DNA of 64,000 nucleotides from Siphonodentalium dalli (Eukaryota > Mollusca > Scaphopoda > Gadilida > Siphonodentaliidae). Shown one piece after another: positions 1-12,800 of the stretch. The stretch spans positions 81,184,705-81,248,704 of the forward strand of contig CP136067.1 of assembly GCA_032622095.1 (NCBI GenBank). The letters run 5' to 3'. The notes under the pieces were generated by a model. The model saw only the letters and a list, made by a program, of their open reading frames with translations, ran no database searches and was not told the origin of the DNA. Each line of letters begins with the position of its first letter. Position 1 is the first letter of the stretch. A program made the translations under genes and the position numbers.

Positions 1-203
1 AAATGAAAGTCCCGTAACACAGTGTAAAAACAGATTTGACCTCGGCACGTGAAAAGTTGACCTCGGATCTGAAAATCAATAGGCCTATGTTACTCCTGGC
101 CCGAAAATACCCCCACATACCAAGTTTCATCAAAATCGGGTCGGCCGTTTTCGAGTTCATCGATTACACACACACAAACAGATCTTCCAAAATATATAAT
201 AGA
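1..203 (-). mobile_element. Helitron-like 5' end, continuing off the left edge
   Basis: Read on the minus strand from 203, the sequence begins TCTATTATATATTTTGG, followed by a GT-rich stretch and text of the type 'actcgaaaacggccgacccg'. This resembles the 5' TC terminus and leader of small non-autonomous Helitrons, and it shares layout with the more complete Helitron-like copy at 42228-42649. The 3' hairpin and CTAG end would lie outside the window. No protein is encoded. Confidence 0.5.
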
Positions 204-465
204 TATGCCATTATAGCCTGCAGGATCGTATCCTCCAAAATTTATGACCACAACAATTCAGCATTGATAAAGCCATCAAGCAAGTTTGTTTTGATTCCAA
301 CTGGGGCATTCTTAGGTCTGAGAAATAACTCTAGTACATATCCATATTTTCAACAGTTGGAAATTTAATGCCTGATGCAATATCAGACAAAAATTAGGTT
401 GAATTTGTTCTGTTACATTAACATAGTTTGATATTCCAACCAGTATCAGTATTTTAGTGTTAAAT

Positions 466-834
466 CAGGGTTTCCGCTATAGGGGCTGTTGGTCCCTTTT
501 AGGGTCCCTTTCCCCATACCCAAATTTCCCCTCTGAGATACATGTATTCCCCTACCCAATCCGCATATTTTATGCCTACACCACTAGAGTACTAGTATCT
601 GCCACTAATAAAACCAACAGGCAATTGATGATACACAAAGATAATTTATTTGCCACTAGCACTGATCTCTAGTGAAACATTTTGCTGGAAAAGAATGCTT
701 TTCATACATCAACAATTATTGCCTTATTCTGAAAGAAATCAAAGCGGATATCGCTAAATACCACGTGGTTGATTCTTCCACCAGCAGCTACATGTATAGG
801 GCTACCATTCCTCTAACCTTTACCCGAAACCCTG
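466..834. mobile_element. hAT-type MITE, CAGGGTTTC termini
   Basis: The 369-bp segment starts CAGGGTTTCCG and ends CGAAACCCTG, an inverted pair typical of non-autonomous hAT elements. The flanks, TGTTAAAT on the left and GTTTAAAT on the right, match at 6 of 8 positions, so they may be a decayed 8-bp target duplication. The element at 33166-34596 has the same termini. There is no transposase. Confidence 0.6.
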
Positions 835-1719
835 GTTTAAATCTGATGTTTTTAGTCCAGACATTGAATATTTGTTCTACTTTCTGTCACTATTTTGAAC
901 TGAGATGGCCATCTGTTAGAGTATCCCACCATATTGGGGTATCAGGTTAGAAATATCCAACAGTTTTAAAATCTACTATATACTAGATTTAAAATTCTAA
1001 CCCATGGGGGGATGCATGTGGAATGTCCTTGACTTTGAAAGTTTGGATTGGACCAAGATGGGGCTGTGCAGTTGGAAATTTTAAGTTGGACTCTTTTCCA
1101 ACTAAGAATCTGGTGCAATACATAATATATTGACTGGTGTATTTAATATAAATTATACATGGCCAGGGTTCACGTTGTACAGTATGTGGCATTGTGGCCA
1201 ATGGTTAATATTTTTTTTAAATGGCAAAAAAAAAATTATTTTCACCAAACTTTGTAGCCAAAAAGTTTCAAAGCTACCGTACTAGTACCGGTATATAGTC
1301 AACCAAACATTTTGGCCAAAACGTTTCAAGGCTACAGTCAGATTTCACCTCGCTGATTATCATCAGATCTTCACAAACCCTGTAATAATTTAACAGGTAA
1401 TTAGCAGATGCTCGCCCGTGTATGGGTAACAATTCTATCAGAAGCGTGCATCAATAAATTATCAAAACAATGATGATAAACTGCTAGAATGGTGCTCTTT
1501 CAAAATCAAATGACAATACTTTACTGCTTTGTGGTTTCAAAATATGACAATGTACCACACATGTAGCTCATTGCTATACGTTACTGGCTGGACCTTCATG
1601 TAGTTTAGTTTTTGCTATTCCCATCCATGCACATTTCCTTTGTATTTATTGTCCAACTCAAAATATATCTGGTTTTCTGAATGATCCCTTATTCAGGTTT
1701 GTTTTAATTTGGTCAAAGT
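835..1719. other. non-coding, no feature recognised
   Basis: AT-rich sequence. The only structure seen is a loose local duplication around 1238-1337 (two versions of a 'accaaac..ttggccaaaa.gtttcaa.gctac' segment). No exon with splice borders or family similarity is visible. Confidence 0.5.
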
Positions 1720-1723
1720 TTAA

Positions 1724-2153
1724 AGGCCCATTTAATTTTTGAGTCACTGATTATATTTTTTATAGTGCCTTGATATACGGTTTTAATAACAATCTGTGAC
1801 ATAAAATGTGATTAAAATACTATAATGCATCACCATTTGGAACGTCTGTGTCTAAAAAGATGTCCATAGAGTAATCGAAAATAGCTGAAATCATAGAAAC
1901 ATCCCCCCCCTTTGGCTCCCAGAATGCAACAGAATTCAATCTAAGATATAGAGTTATTCCCCTTCCATTGAAAATAATACAATAATGAAACTTAAGCACA
2001 GAAAACATGTTGATACATCAACAAATGCCACATGTTCACCAGATAAGTTGATAATACAATGTTTTGGAGCTTCCTCTTTCAAATGGTATATACATGTAAT
2101 ATGGCATATATTTTGTATAATGTGATCTGGGGGTTCGAAAATTAAGTGGGCCT
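1724..2153. mobile_element. TTAA-flanked MITE with AGGCCCA termini
   Basis: Inverted termini AGGCCCATTTAATTTTTGA (left) and the complement of TCGAAAATTAAGTGGGCCT (right) are each bordered by TTAA (1720-1723 and 2154-2157). A TTAA duplication is the hallmark of piggyBac-type transposition, although the terminal AGG is not the usual piggyBac CCY. The interior has no credible protein. A second element with the same layout lies at 46785-47253. Confidence 0.55.
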
Positions 2154-2157
2154 TTAA

Positions 2158-3179
2158 CCAAACAAATTCAGAAATGGCCAAAAAATAGGCCCAAAAATTT
2201 GTTCTGGCCAGTGTGAACTATGGACATGGGTGGTGTCTTGAAACTTACCGGTACATATTCATTCAACTTTCAATATGTATAAGATTAAAGTTTAGCAAGG
2301 GAAGCCTACATGTAACTGTTTTGGTATAGCATTTGTCGGTATGAGTTCTCATAAGTTGCTTGTTAAGTATGATATCTTACATGTAGGTGATAAGTATTTG
2401 GTATACAATAATATGTTTATAGTTTAGTGGGTTTACTGATTTCTCTTGCGTTAAGCTCTTCAAGTGCTTCAATATGTATACATATATTTAAATTGAAAAA
2501 CTCAACTACTGTAGTTGATCAGGGTTTGCACTGTTTGAAGAGACAATTTACATGTATTTATTATGAACTACATTGTAGCTGTTGTTGTGATTGATTCATT
2601 ATCCTCAGAGTTCACATACACTTATTCCAAAGATTTTAATACGGGAAATGTGTTTCTGGAAATTGCAGAGTAAATTTCTCAATTGGAAAAAGAAAGTTTT
2701 AGGCTTCATGAACTTTGTTATTTAAAAAAATAACTCATTGTTTCCACTAAGTTTATGCAGTTATGATCGAAAAGTTTAAAGACATATTCTATGACCCGCT
2801 TGTTATAGTAATTTATCTTCAAACTTTCGATTACATGCGTAACTATTAAATAAAAGTTAATCTAAACAAGAGTTATTTTTGTAATTTAATCCCAATTTTG
2901 GTTAAAAATATCTTGTTTCCCCAATATATTTCCATAAAATTAGATAAGATCTTTGCAATGTCAATTTATGTCATTGGGGGGAAAAAACACCTGTCATTCA
3001 GGCCCCCAGTTGCAGAAAAACTTTTATTTTCATTGGTCAGTCAATTGAAATAAACAATTCTGGCATCTTTCCAAACTTCTGGCAATGTAGTCTAGAAACT
3101 AGTTCATGTACCTGTGCTTTCTGGAAGAGTGACCACGACCAATTAAGTTTACCGATGTACATGAACAGCATTGTCCTAA
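2158..3179. other. non-coding intron or upstream sequence
   Basis: AT-rich, no exon or repeat structure recognised. It lies upstream of the first visible SDR exon and is probably intronic, because that exon begins with a splice acceptor. Confidence 0.45.
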
Positions 3180-3399
3180 ATAATAGACCCCTATTAAAAC
3201 CACAACAGAATTATGGGACATTTTTCAGGATTTAGTCGGAAATATGGCTTGTTGCCATTCATCGGAAAGCTCTGTCGGAAATATGGCTTGTTGCCATTCA
3301 TCGGAAAGCTCTCACCGAGAGCTTTCCGATGAATGGCAACAAGCCATATTTCCGACTAAAACCTGAAAAATTTTCCCATAATTCTGTTGTGGTTAAAGG
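3180..3399. mobile_element. palindromic MITE, copy 1 (degenerate)
   Basis: Two arms read as near-perfect complements: the left includes CAGGATTTAGTCGGAAATAT and GCTTGTTGCCATTCATCGG, and the right repeats them inverted. The left arm carries an internal partial duplication of the 'gtcggaaatatggcttgttgc' segment (about 3236-3310). Outer ends are decayed, unlike copies at 31121 and 35272. The 38-bp minisatellite starts directly at its right end. Confidence 0.8.
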
Positions 3400-3404
3400 G
3401 TCAT

Positions 3405-3694
3405 ATTATTGTACTAGTATAACATTAACATATACTTTAGGCATTATTGTACTAGTATAACATTAACATATACTTTAGGCATTATTGTACTAGTATAACA
3501 TTAACATATACTTTGGGCATTATTGTACTAGTATAACATTAACATATACTTTGGGCATTATTGTACTAGTATAACATTAACATATACTTTGGGCATTATT
3601 GTACTAGTATAACATTAACATATACTTTGGGCATTATTGTACTAGTATAACATTAACATATACTTTGGGCATTATTGTACTAGTATAACATTAA
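3405..3694. repeat. 38-bp minisatellite, about 7.6 units
   Basis: Exact 38-bp period of a unit containing ATTATTGTACTAGTATAACA and TTAACATATACTTTGGGC. The units are nearly identical; the first two have CTTTAGGC and later ones CTTTGGGC. The array abuts palindromic MITE copy 1, and the unit carries a segment (TTTAGGCATTATTGTA) that resembles that MITE family's terminus (TTTAGGGCATTACTGTA). It ends about 90 bp before an SDR splice acceptor. Confidence 0.9.
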
Positions 3695-3782
3695 TTGCTA
3701 AATAAGTGACAGCCTAATGATTTATGCTTTAATATGATTAAATTATTGAATATTACATATGTACATGTATGTCCACTTTCAG

Positions 3783-3868
3783 ATTGCATATTCTCCAGTT
3801 AGACTTGACAGACAGCAAACAAATTGAAAGTGCTGTTGATAGTGTCAAAACAGAGGTGGGCGAGGAGG
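3783..3868 (+). CDS. SDR9C exon (first visible)
   Basis: Acceptor ctttcag and donor GTGAGT. The exon encodes LHILQLDLTDSKQIESAVDS and onwards to VGEEG. Its first base completes a codon from the previous exon, and it ends in phase 1. LDLTD is the segment after the second Rossmann beta-alpha unit. Confidence 0.85.
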
Positions 3869-6800
3869 GTGAGTAATTTTATTCATTCTAAAGATGAATA
3901 CTCACTAAAGAATACTGGTTCACTCCCAAATCCCCGTTTGGTTTCTTGCTGAATTAAAATATTGCAAATAGTTTTGGTATGATTGCCCCCTGAACAAATT
4001 AAGAGTAAATGTACATAGTTCTGGTATGATTAATAGTAAATGCACATAGTTCTGGCATGATTAATAGTAAATTTATGCACATATTTCTGGCATGATTAAT
4101 AGTAAATGCACATATTTATGGTATTATTAACTCAAAATATTTATGTCCATCTGTCTATGAACACAACTTTGTCAGAGTCCGTATCCCTACATTTTTCAGT
4201 AATTTTTTTTTCAACTTGGCAAATTTATTTAGTACCATGGGATCATGTGCACCTGCGATTAAGAGGTCCGTCCAACTTTTTTTTGTAGAGTTATCCCCAT
4301 TTTTTCAACTTATAAATATTTTTCAAAATGCATAATTTAATTATATTTTTTTTTTTAATTTTTCTATGGACTGAGATAATCTACCAAAATATCGTATATT
4401 CCTTCCCTGTACCCAGAGAAGCTAGGAAATAGGTCCCAGAGATGTTTTTTGCAGATACAGTCTCACATGATCGGAGTTACATGTGGGTTTGTATCGCCAA
4501 AAATGGACTCTAAGATCTAATTCCTTGTTCTCTCATCTCATGTCAAATATATATCTATTATATATTTTGACAATGTGTGTTTGTCTGTGTTTCAGCCTAC
4601 ATTATTCCATGATCGTTTTTGAGCTTCACCCAGGTCGGGCAAAGATGCAAAATTGGCTTACTAGCAAAATCGGGCTCAGTAAGCCAATTCGATCTCTCGT
4701 TTTAATGTGTTTTGTCAACACACACCTGACTTTGCTAGGTGCCGCGAAAATGCGACATCCAAATTTCAACCCATCATTTAGGACTCATTAGCACGCTTTA
4801 AAAACCACCATTGTTTCACCTACTCGTAACGGCGTTAATCCCTTTATTTGGTGTTACTTATTGTTCATTTGATAATTCCAGTGACTGTTTCATAGCTTTG
4901 TTCTCGCTCATAAGTTTCTTTTCGAAATGTTCTTGGGCCGGAAATGATAAATTGTGACAGCAGCAGAAAATTTTCACAAGGAACACTTTTGATTGGCTGT
5001 TTATATATCTGGCGAAATGCTTGCAAACACCTTTATGATTAGTGCTCTTTATAAAATCTACGGAAGACTGCTTCAGTTTTTCGGAACAAATACATTCTAG
5101 CCGTCATTTTACCACTCTCGTAGCCGGTTTTTCCTACCGCTCTCGGTGCAAAAACGTTAATGAGGTCGAGACACGGGTAATCGTGATAACGAGTTCATTT
5201 CATTGTCAATCTTCACACTTCCGTATTTGATCTTTGTTATTTTGTGATTGTCTGTTCGTGCTTCCATACTAATGTTCTCTTAACCATGAAAATAATGTGA
5301 ATTTGCGAAATAATATCCTCCAATCAATTTTCTTGCAACCAAAAACTTACCTTGACCTTTGTTAACAGATTGTCTTAAAAAAATGACGTGGATGGCCATC
5401 ACCAGACTTGCGCTACTAACTTAACCAGGGAATTAATGCCATTACGAATAGGTGAGACAGTGGTGGTTTTTAAAGCGTGCCAATGCGTCCTAAATGATGG
5501 GTTGAAAATTGGATGTCGCATTTTCACGGCACCTGGCAAAGTCAGGTGTGCATTGACAAAACACATTAAAACGAGATATCGAATTGGCTTACTGAGCACG
5601 ATTTCGCTAGTACCGCTATACTTAAAGTAATTGACCACCAATAACGTGGTGTCACCCCGTTAATACCGCGGTACTATACCGCGGTATCCTCCAATACCGC
5701 TTGTTAATGCGAACAAGTATGTGGGAGTAAATACCTGCCCTCAAGAGTTCCATGAAAATTACTGCGGTATTCAAAAAAATTAATGCAGTGCCCGCTAAAA
5801 GACCGCGTTATTCAAAACAATTAATGCGGTGCCCGCTAAAAGACTGCGGTATCATTATCGCCCAATACCGTAACTCCACCGCCGTGACCATCTCGATACC
5901 GTTACCGTTTATTACCGGCATCACCGCGGTCATAACCGGGGTATCACCCCGTTTTTCTGGTCAATTACTTTGAGAATAGCGGTAACTCCGAAGGCCTGAT
6001 TCTCCAACGCCCATAACTCCGAAGGTCCGATTCTCCGAAGGTCTGATTCTCCGAAGATTTTGTTTTATCGGGGTATTATCGTTTACTAAATAGTGTACAG
6101 TCCAGTGGCGAAGCCAAGGGGTCCCAAAATTCCTACTGCCCCCATTAAATCTCTACTTGCTATTTCAGACAATATGGGCCCCTACCAAAACATGTCCAAT
6201 GTCATGTAAACGCCCGGAAAACGTTCATGGGGCATCAACATATTCAAACTTTTCCTACTGCCCCCACCTAAATGGGAATTCTGGCCCGCCACTGATGATA
6301 CACCAGATACTATAACGATACGTTGGCCCATGAGATGCCAGAGTAAAATGTACAGGGGTGAACGGGGAAGAACTTGTCCTTTTTTCATATATAAAATGAA
6401 CTTGATTGCATCAAATCACCCCAATGCAGTCGGATGTGCACAGTTTAATCATATTAATTGTATTATGACGTACATTGTGGCAAAATAATTGTATTTCTTA
6501 CATAAATTTAAGCATTCTGTGGAAAATTAAGGCTTGTCGCACACTACTGGTGGTGTAGATATCACCTTATTATATAAATACATAGTTAACGTTTCCAATA
6601 TATGAGGGCCCCTTTCCCCCTTTTCGTACGCCGGATTCCACCCATTTTGGACCGTACGCCGGATTCCAGACGTCAATTTGAAGCTGGACGCCGGATTCCA
6701 GGGTTAATTTGAAACTGGACGCCGGATTCCAGTATCAATTTGAAGCTGGAGGTCGGATTCCATGGTAAATTTGAAGCTGGATTCCTGATTCTCTACATGT

Positions 6801-9800
6801 ACATGTTCCATACAAAATATAACCATACGCGAGGGATTTCCGGACGTTTACCGCTATACTTAATTGACCACCAATAACGTGGTGTCACCCCCTTAAAATG
6901 GCGGTACTATACCGCGGTATCCTCCAATACCGCGGTACTGATACCGCTTGTTAACGCGAACAAGTATGTGTGAGTAAATACCTCCCCTCAAAGAGTTCCA
7001 TGAAAATCACTGCGGTATTCAACAAAATTAATGCGGTGCCCGCTAAAAGACCGCGGTATCATTATCACCCAATACCGTAATTCCACCACCATGACCGTCT
7101 CGATACCGCTACCATTTATTACCGGTATCACCGCGGTCATGACCGGGGTATCACCCCGTTTTTCTGGTCAATTACTTTGAGAATAGCGGTAAGCCAATTT
7201 TGCATATTTGCCCGACTTGTCACCTTGTCGTTGATATTGGTGGTTGTTTTCAGCGGCAAATGAACAGGTTTGTTGAGGTCACCTGACATCAAAATTGCAA
7301 AAGCATCTTTTGTTGCTGCAGTTTTATGGGACTCCAAATTTGAATTACCACCTGATTCACTTTCGAGCGAAAATCTTATGTAGGGCCCAAGAAACGCGAC
7401 CGTGTCGTCAGTTTTCGTAGATGCACTACACCCGGTGAGCACTTTCTCGTTACGTCCAACAGCAACTTTAATCCGGAGATTTTGTTGGTCGATTTGTGGC
7501 TCGTTATCATACGGGGACGGCAGGTAGACAACCTTCTTGGTTATGCTGTCCCCGATAGCTCATTGAATGTTATACTATTACACTGTATATATTTGTATAT
7601 ATCATATGAATGAGTTATGAATAAATAATCATAGTCATACTGGCCGGCCGCAAAACTATTAAAGACATCTGCGAGAGTCGCCTAGTCGTTGACCTCGCAG
7701 CCAAACCATGGCTTTATTTGTTTTGGCCCCGATATTATGGATAATATTACAAACATTTTAATTTGTAACATTTACAAATTTAAAACCGCATGATTTATGA
7801 TATAAAACGGAAGCTACTCCGTGATTACTCCCCTTGGGAAAAGTATACGTTCCGGTCTTTAAATCGTCAACCGCCGGACGGCGTCTTTGGGCATTCCAGG
7901 AAGAGATTATTTTTGCGGTGAGATGAATTTTGCGCTTAACTACCTTACCATGAAAATATATGCAATAAAAAATTTCGGGGCAGCTAGAAAAAAACGGGTG
8001 GGCGGGGATGTAAATCTAGCATATTTTTTATTTTGGCCTAAGCATGGAATTTTCGTTTACATAATAATTAGTACAATTTGGAATTTAGAGGTTCTGAATG
8101 AATAAAACCTTGTCGATACATTGATGTTACCCATTTGTGGGTGTAAACCGCCATGCTCATAGATCTAAAGAAGGCTTAGGGGAAAATTAAACCAGTTGGA
8201 AATTAATTTGTATCCTTTTTTGTACCCAATTCCGGGTAATGAGTGCCAGAAAGTGAAGTGATTGTGAGGTAAGAAAAATTTAACATTTTGTCTTGAGGAG
8301 AAAATAAAGATGCAACCAGCAGGTACATTGTATTCCAGCCAGGGTTGGCCGATTTACATCAAGCGATTTAAATAAATGATTTTTTTTCATACAAAACCAG
8401 TTGGACTTGCCGGAGAGCTAGGAATACCCATGACGAACCAATAACATGGTATATACATGTGTATATGTATGATATATAACTGAACAAAGTGAAACATACA
8501 TGTATAACAAAATAGGCATAGCAAGAATAAAACATGTGCAAACACAAGGAAGATAAAGTTTGAACCTGAAGTTAATAACAACCATAAAAAGGAATTATAC
8601 TGTGAGTGAGCGATGCCCGAGACTGAAAACAGAATGGCCAGCCAGAAAATGTGCATCCAAACTAGAGCAGTTACAGGGAGGGTGGGTGGGAAAATTATTA
8701 TTAAAAATGAAAAATTAACTTTGTTGTGGCAAACTTAGAACAAAAGACGCTAAATATTTAAATTAGCCCACAAGTCAGCACAAGTACTCAAATTTACGTA
8801 ATGTTATGGTGTGCGCTGATTGGCTCCGTTAAAACATTTACCTTCGCATGTGAACTTCATTTTTGATAGGCATTATTTCATTGGCATATAGCCGTCATGT
8901 GACCGCGTTAGCTTACACGTGACTGCAGTCACGTGATGTTTACATCATTCTAAATTTAACTGCATAACCACAGCAAACCGGTGATCATGGAGTCGCTGCT
9001 CCACGCGGTAAAGTACTCGTCATGAGTGCATAAATAATTTTACTTCGTAAATATCCTTTATGCTCTAACTCCTATTTTGGGAACCTGCCCTGGTATTTGG
9101 GGAGTGATTGACACAAACACCCGATTGATGGTCCGACTAGTTTATTTCGCCTCTGGTTGTTAATAGTCCAGCCTTGATAAGAATGGAATTTTCGTTTACA
9201 TAATAATTAGTACAATTTGGAATTTAGAGGTTCTGAATGAATAAAACCTTGTCGATACATTGATGTTACCCATTTGTGGGTGTAAACCGCCATGCTCATA
9301 GATCTAAAGAAGGCTTAGGGAAAATTAAACCAGTTGGAAATTAATTTGTATTCTTTTTTGTACCCAATTCCGGGTAATGAGTGCCAGAAAGTGAAGTGAT
9401 TGTGAGGTAAGAAAAATTTAACATTTTGTCTTAAGGAGAAAATAAAGATGCAACCAGCAGGTACATTGTATTCCAGCCAGGGTTGGCCGATTTACATCAA
9501 GCGATTTAAATAAATGATTTTTTTTCAAAAAAATCATTGATTTAAATCAAATAAATCGATTTTTTTGATTTATTTAAAAAAATCACCAACCCTGATTGCG
9601 GCATACAAAACCAGTTGGACTTGCTGGAGAGCTAGGAATACCCATGACGAACCAATAACATGGTATATACATGTGTATATGTATGATATATAACTGAACA
9701 AAGTGAAACATATAACAAAATAGGCATAGCAAGAATAAAACATGTGCAAACACAAGGAAGATAAAGTTTGAACCTGAAGTTAATAACAACCATAAAAAGG

Positions 9801-12800
9801 AAATATACTGTGAGTGAGCGATGCCCGAGACTGAAAACAGAATGGCCAGCCAGAAAATGTGCATCCAAACTAGAGCAGTTACAGGGAGGGTGGGTGGGAA
9901 AATTATTATTAAAAATGAAAAATTAACTTAGTTGTGGCAAACTTAGAACAAAAGACGCTAAATATTTAAATTAGCCCACAAGTCAGCACAAGTACTCAAA
10001 TTTACGTAATGTTATGGTGTGCGCTGATTGGCTCCGTTAAAACATTTACCTTCGCACGTGAACTTCATTTTTGATAGGCATTATTTCATTGGCATATAGC
10101 CGTCATGTGACCGCGTTAGCTTACACGTGACTGCAGTCACGTGATGTTTACATCATTCTAAATTTAACTGCATAACCACAGCAAACCGGTGATCATGGAG
10201 TCGCTGCTCCACGCGGTAAAGTACTCGTCATGAGTGCATAAATAATTTTACTTCGTAAAGATCCTTTATGCTCTAACTCCTATTTTGGGAACCTGCCCTG
10301 GTATTTGGGGAGTGATTGACACAAACACCCGATTGATGGTCCGACTAGTTTATTTTGCCTCTATTTTTAGAATAATAGATAGGAGTTATCCCACATGGTA
10401 TGCTCCGAATGAACATGAGCCGTAATACATGTACATGTATGTCCAAAATTTATTGTACCTACATTGTATATTATACCAGACAATTTTAAATAAAATCAAT
10501 ATTAATTGATAGAACCATTTCCAGACAGGGATCTTCGATTCATATTTATTATTATATACCCAGGAAACTATATTAAAGTTGTTGTAGGAAAGAGAGGGAC
10601 CATTGTATAATAGTCACCCTTAATGTATCCCAATTGCACTGCGGGGCGTTATCCTTAGTCCAATTCAGACAGTCACTTGACACCTCTAGTTATTGTCTGT
10701 GCATACCTACATGACCTATTATATACCAGTATACATGTACTAGTAATTACCATCTTCATGATTTTCAGGTCTGTGGGGTCTTGTTAATAATGCTGCTCTG
10801 TGCTACTTCTCTGAAATTGAAATGACTGCTGAGAAGATATTTGATCGTGTCTTCAGTGTTAATGTGTTTGGACCAATTCGGATAACTAAAGCTGTTCTTC
10901 CACTGATACGCAAATCAAAAGGGAGGATAATCAACATCTCAAGTGTTCTAGGTATGGCTGTCTTAAAGTGATATGAAACCCTCGGGTAGGGTGATCAAAT
11001 AGAAATGGAGAATACTCTTGCTCAAAGTGGTAAATTTTATAAATATATCTAAATTGACAACAAGCACCGTCATTCTTATATATTAATTAAATACAGTGAC
11101 TCTCGATGGCGAAATCGTTTTTGTTAGTTAATCGCAGATAGTGTTGCATCCCGAATCGAGAAGTAAATATTTACAATTGTGAGTAGTTCAGACGATTTTT
11201 TATATGAAGTGGTAAGGTCAATTTGTTTGAAATTTTTGGCGATTTTAATAGAATGCTACATTCCTCCAGTTGGCATAGCACCTGAATACCAACTTATTAG
11301 TTTTACGCATCCGAATAAGTAAATAATATGTTTTAACCCTTTCTATACTAAAGCATCATTGATGAGTAGTTATAGCATAGGAAATGTTCTCATAATAAGT
11401 TTAACCCTTTCTATAATAAAGCATCATTGATGAGGCCTAAAAAAATAATACCTTTGTTTCCGCTAACGAGCTAAAAAAAATTAGGGTAGGTAGGTAGGCT
11501 TAACTTTTTTTTCAGTATCTTTAAAAATAACTGTATAATACTTGTCAATAACCCAAACTATGCACTTCTTAGCCCCAATCAGGTTAACCCAGATGACAGA
11601 GGAACTAGAAACTCCAATTCAATCTTACATATGCGTTAATATTTACATATATACTAGTCTATATACTAATATAGTCTTTGATAATCATAATAATTCCCAT
11701 ATGGTCTGGCGACAACTGGAGTCAGTCCAGCACCACTGCACTGTTCACATATTGGAGTGACCGTCTTGTACCGATCTCTTAAGGATTGCTTCACAACACC
11801 ACCTTCTCCTCCGCATTCAGTGAAGGATCTACATGTAGGTATATTTTGGGGACACCTTTTTTTAGCAATGATATGCCGAAGGCATAACCTGAAGGCCTGA
11901 GCAGAGGAATGTTTGGGAAGGGTGACCCCCTGATGATTGGTGGGGGTTCTTCCCCTGGAAAATTTTATAAAATCCATTGCATTTAGTCTTAGAGCTAATC
12001 TAAGGCTCTTGGAGTCAGTATTTTGAATTTTACTGAGAGGTCAAGTTGATCAAGTTTCTCAAGCATAACTTTGGAACTTTTTATATATGTATGGATTGGA
12101 AATGCTTATAAGTTATTGTCAGATATCTTTTGGTTCAATGGATTATGCTTATCCTGCTTGAAATGAGACTTGCCATTATCACTCTAATTCACAAATAGGC
12201 TATTTTATAAAATTCAACTGAGACACATACCGTACATAATATACTACATGTACTAGTACATGTAGTACAGAAATACTACATGTACATGTTGTATAGAAAC
12301 AATGTACATGTATTAAGGTAGTAATGCATATATATGGTACTAATCTCTATGTTAATTTTTCATTTGGTATTATGAGATCCCACTTGATAACCAGGTTGAT
12401 TTGATCAAATTGTTAATGTTCCTGTGCTGTAATTGATTGAAATACTGAAGTCTGAACGCTGAATGATAGGCTTGCCGCGATTTTGGGAATAATCAAACAA
12501 TCGTCAGTGGTATCGACTTTTTTAGTTCAAATAACAATGCATATTATACAACAACACAAGAACGCTGGCATACAGCATATTTGCAAAGAACTTATCTCAA
12601 CTTAAGAGGCAATATTTTGCACCATATTTACAGCACTAATCTAACCCAGAAACACACCCATGCAAACATTTGTGACAATGTAACTTCAGTTGCGGCGTCT
12701 TTTGGGGTCAGGCCGACAGAGTAATCTAGTTCCGTCTTGGTTTCACGTCATGGCGGTTTTTCTTTTAATGTGCCGACGCATGTGTATACTCCGCGGCATG

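Larger units (their letters stand above)
4634..7216. mobile_element. foldback element with long inverted arms, split by a later insertion
   Basis: The left arm (about 4634-4845) and right arm (about 5405-5610 plus 7192-7216) are inverted copies. Both include GGGCAAAnATGCAAAATTGG, CAGTAAGCCAATTCGAT and a segment around GCGACATCCAAATTTCAACC. The right arm is interrupted: it runs up to CTAG at 5610, then the insertion 5611-7191, and resumes with AGCCAATTTTGC at 7192. Without the insertion the element is about 1.0 kb. The reading frames seen in the arms are mirror images and do not look like real genes. Confidence 0.75.
9183..10361. repeat. tandem duplication, right copy
   Basis: Right copy of the roughly 1.1-kb duplication. 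It differs from the left copy by scattered substitutions and by the complete 117-bp hAT MITE at 9478-9594. Confidence 0.9.

Noticed and set aside
36..368. 110-residue frame at the left edge
   Set aside because: It overlaps the Helitron-like leader and continues through non-coding sequence, with no family resemblance.
3405..3694. CRISPR-like regular direct repeats
   Set aside because: The 38-bp units are head-to-tail with no unique spacers, and the window is from an animal genome. It is a minisatellite.
5388..5641. Opposed 80-residue frames on both strands
   Set aside because: They arise from the inverted arms of the foldback element, and the same words (LVLMCFVN.HLTL.GA.KMRHP.FNPSFRTH) appear at 4483-4791.
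8387..9868. Two similar minus-strand frames that look like membrane proteins (MHIFWLAILFSVSGIAHSQY...)
   Set aside because: They differ only as the two tandem duplication copies differ, include part of the hAT MITE region, and have no splice or family support. Hydrophobicity comes from AT-rich sequence.
11666..11977. Minus-strand cysteine-bearing frame with TECGGEGG and CEQCSGAG
   Set aside because: It briefly recalls thrombospondin type 1 repeats, but the tryptophans and spacing are missing and no exon borders frame it. A profile search of this frame would settle it.
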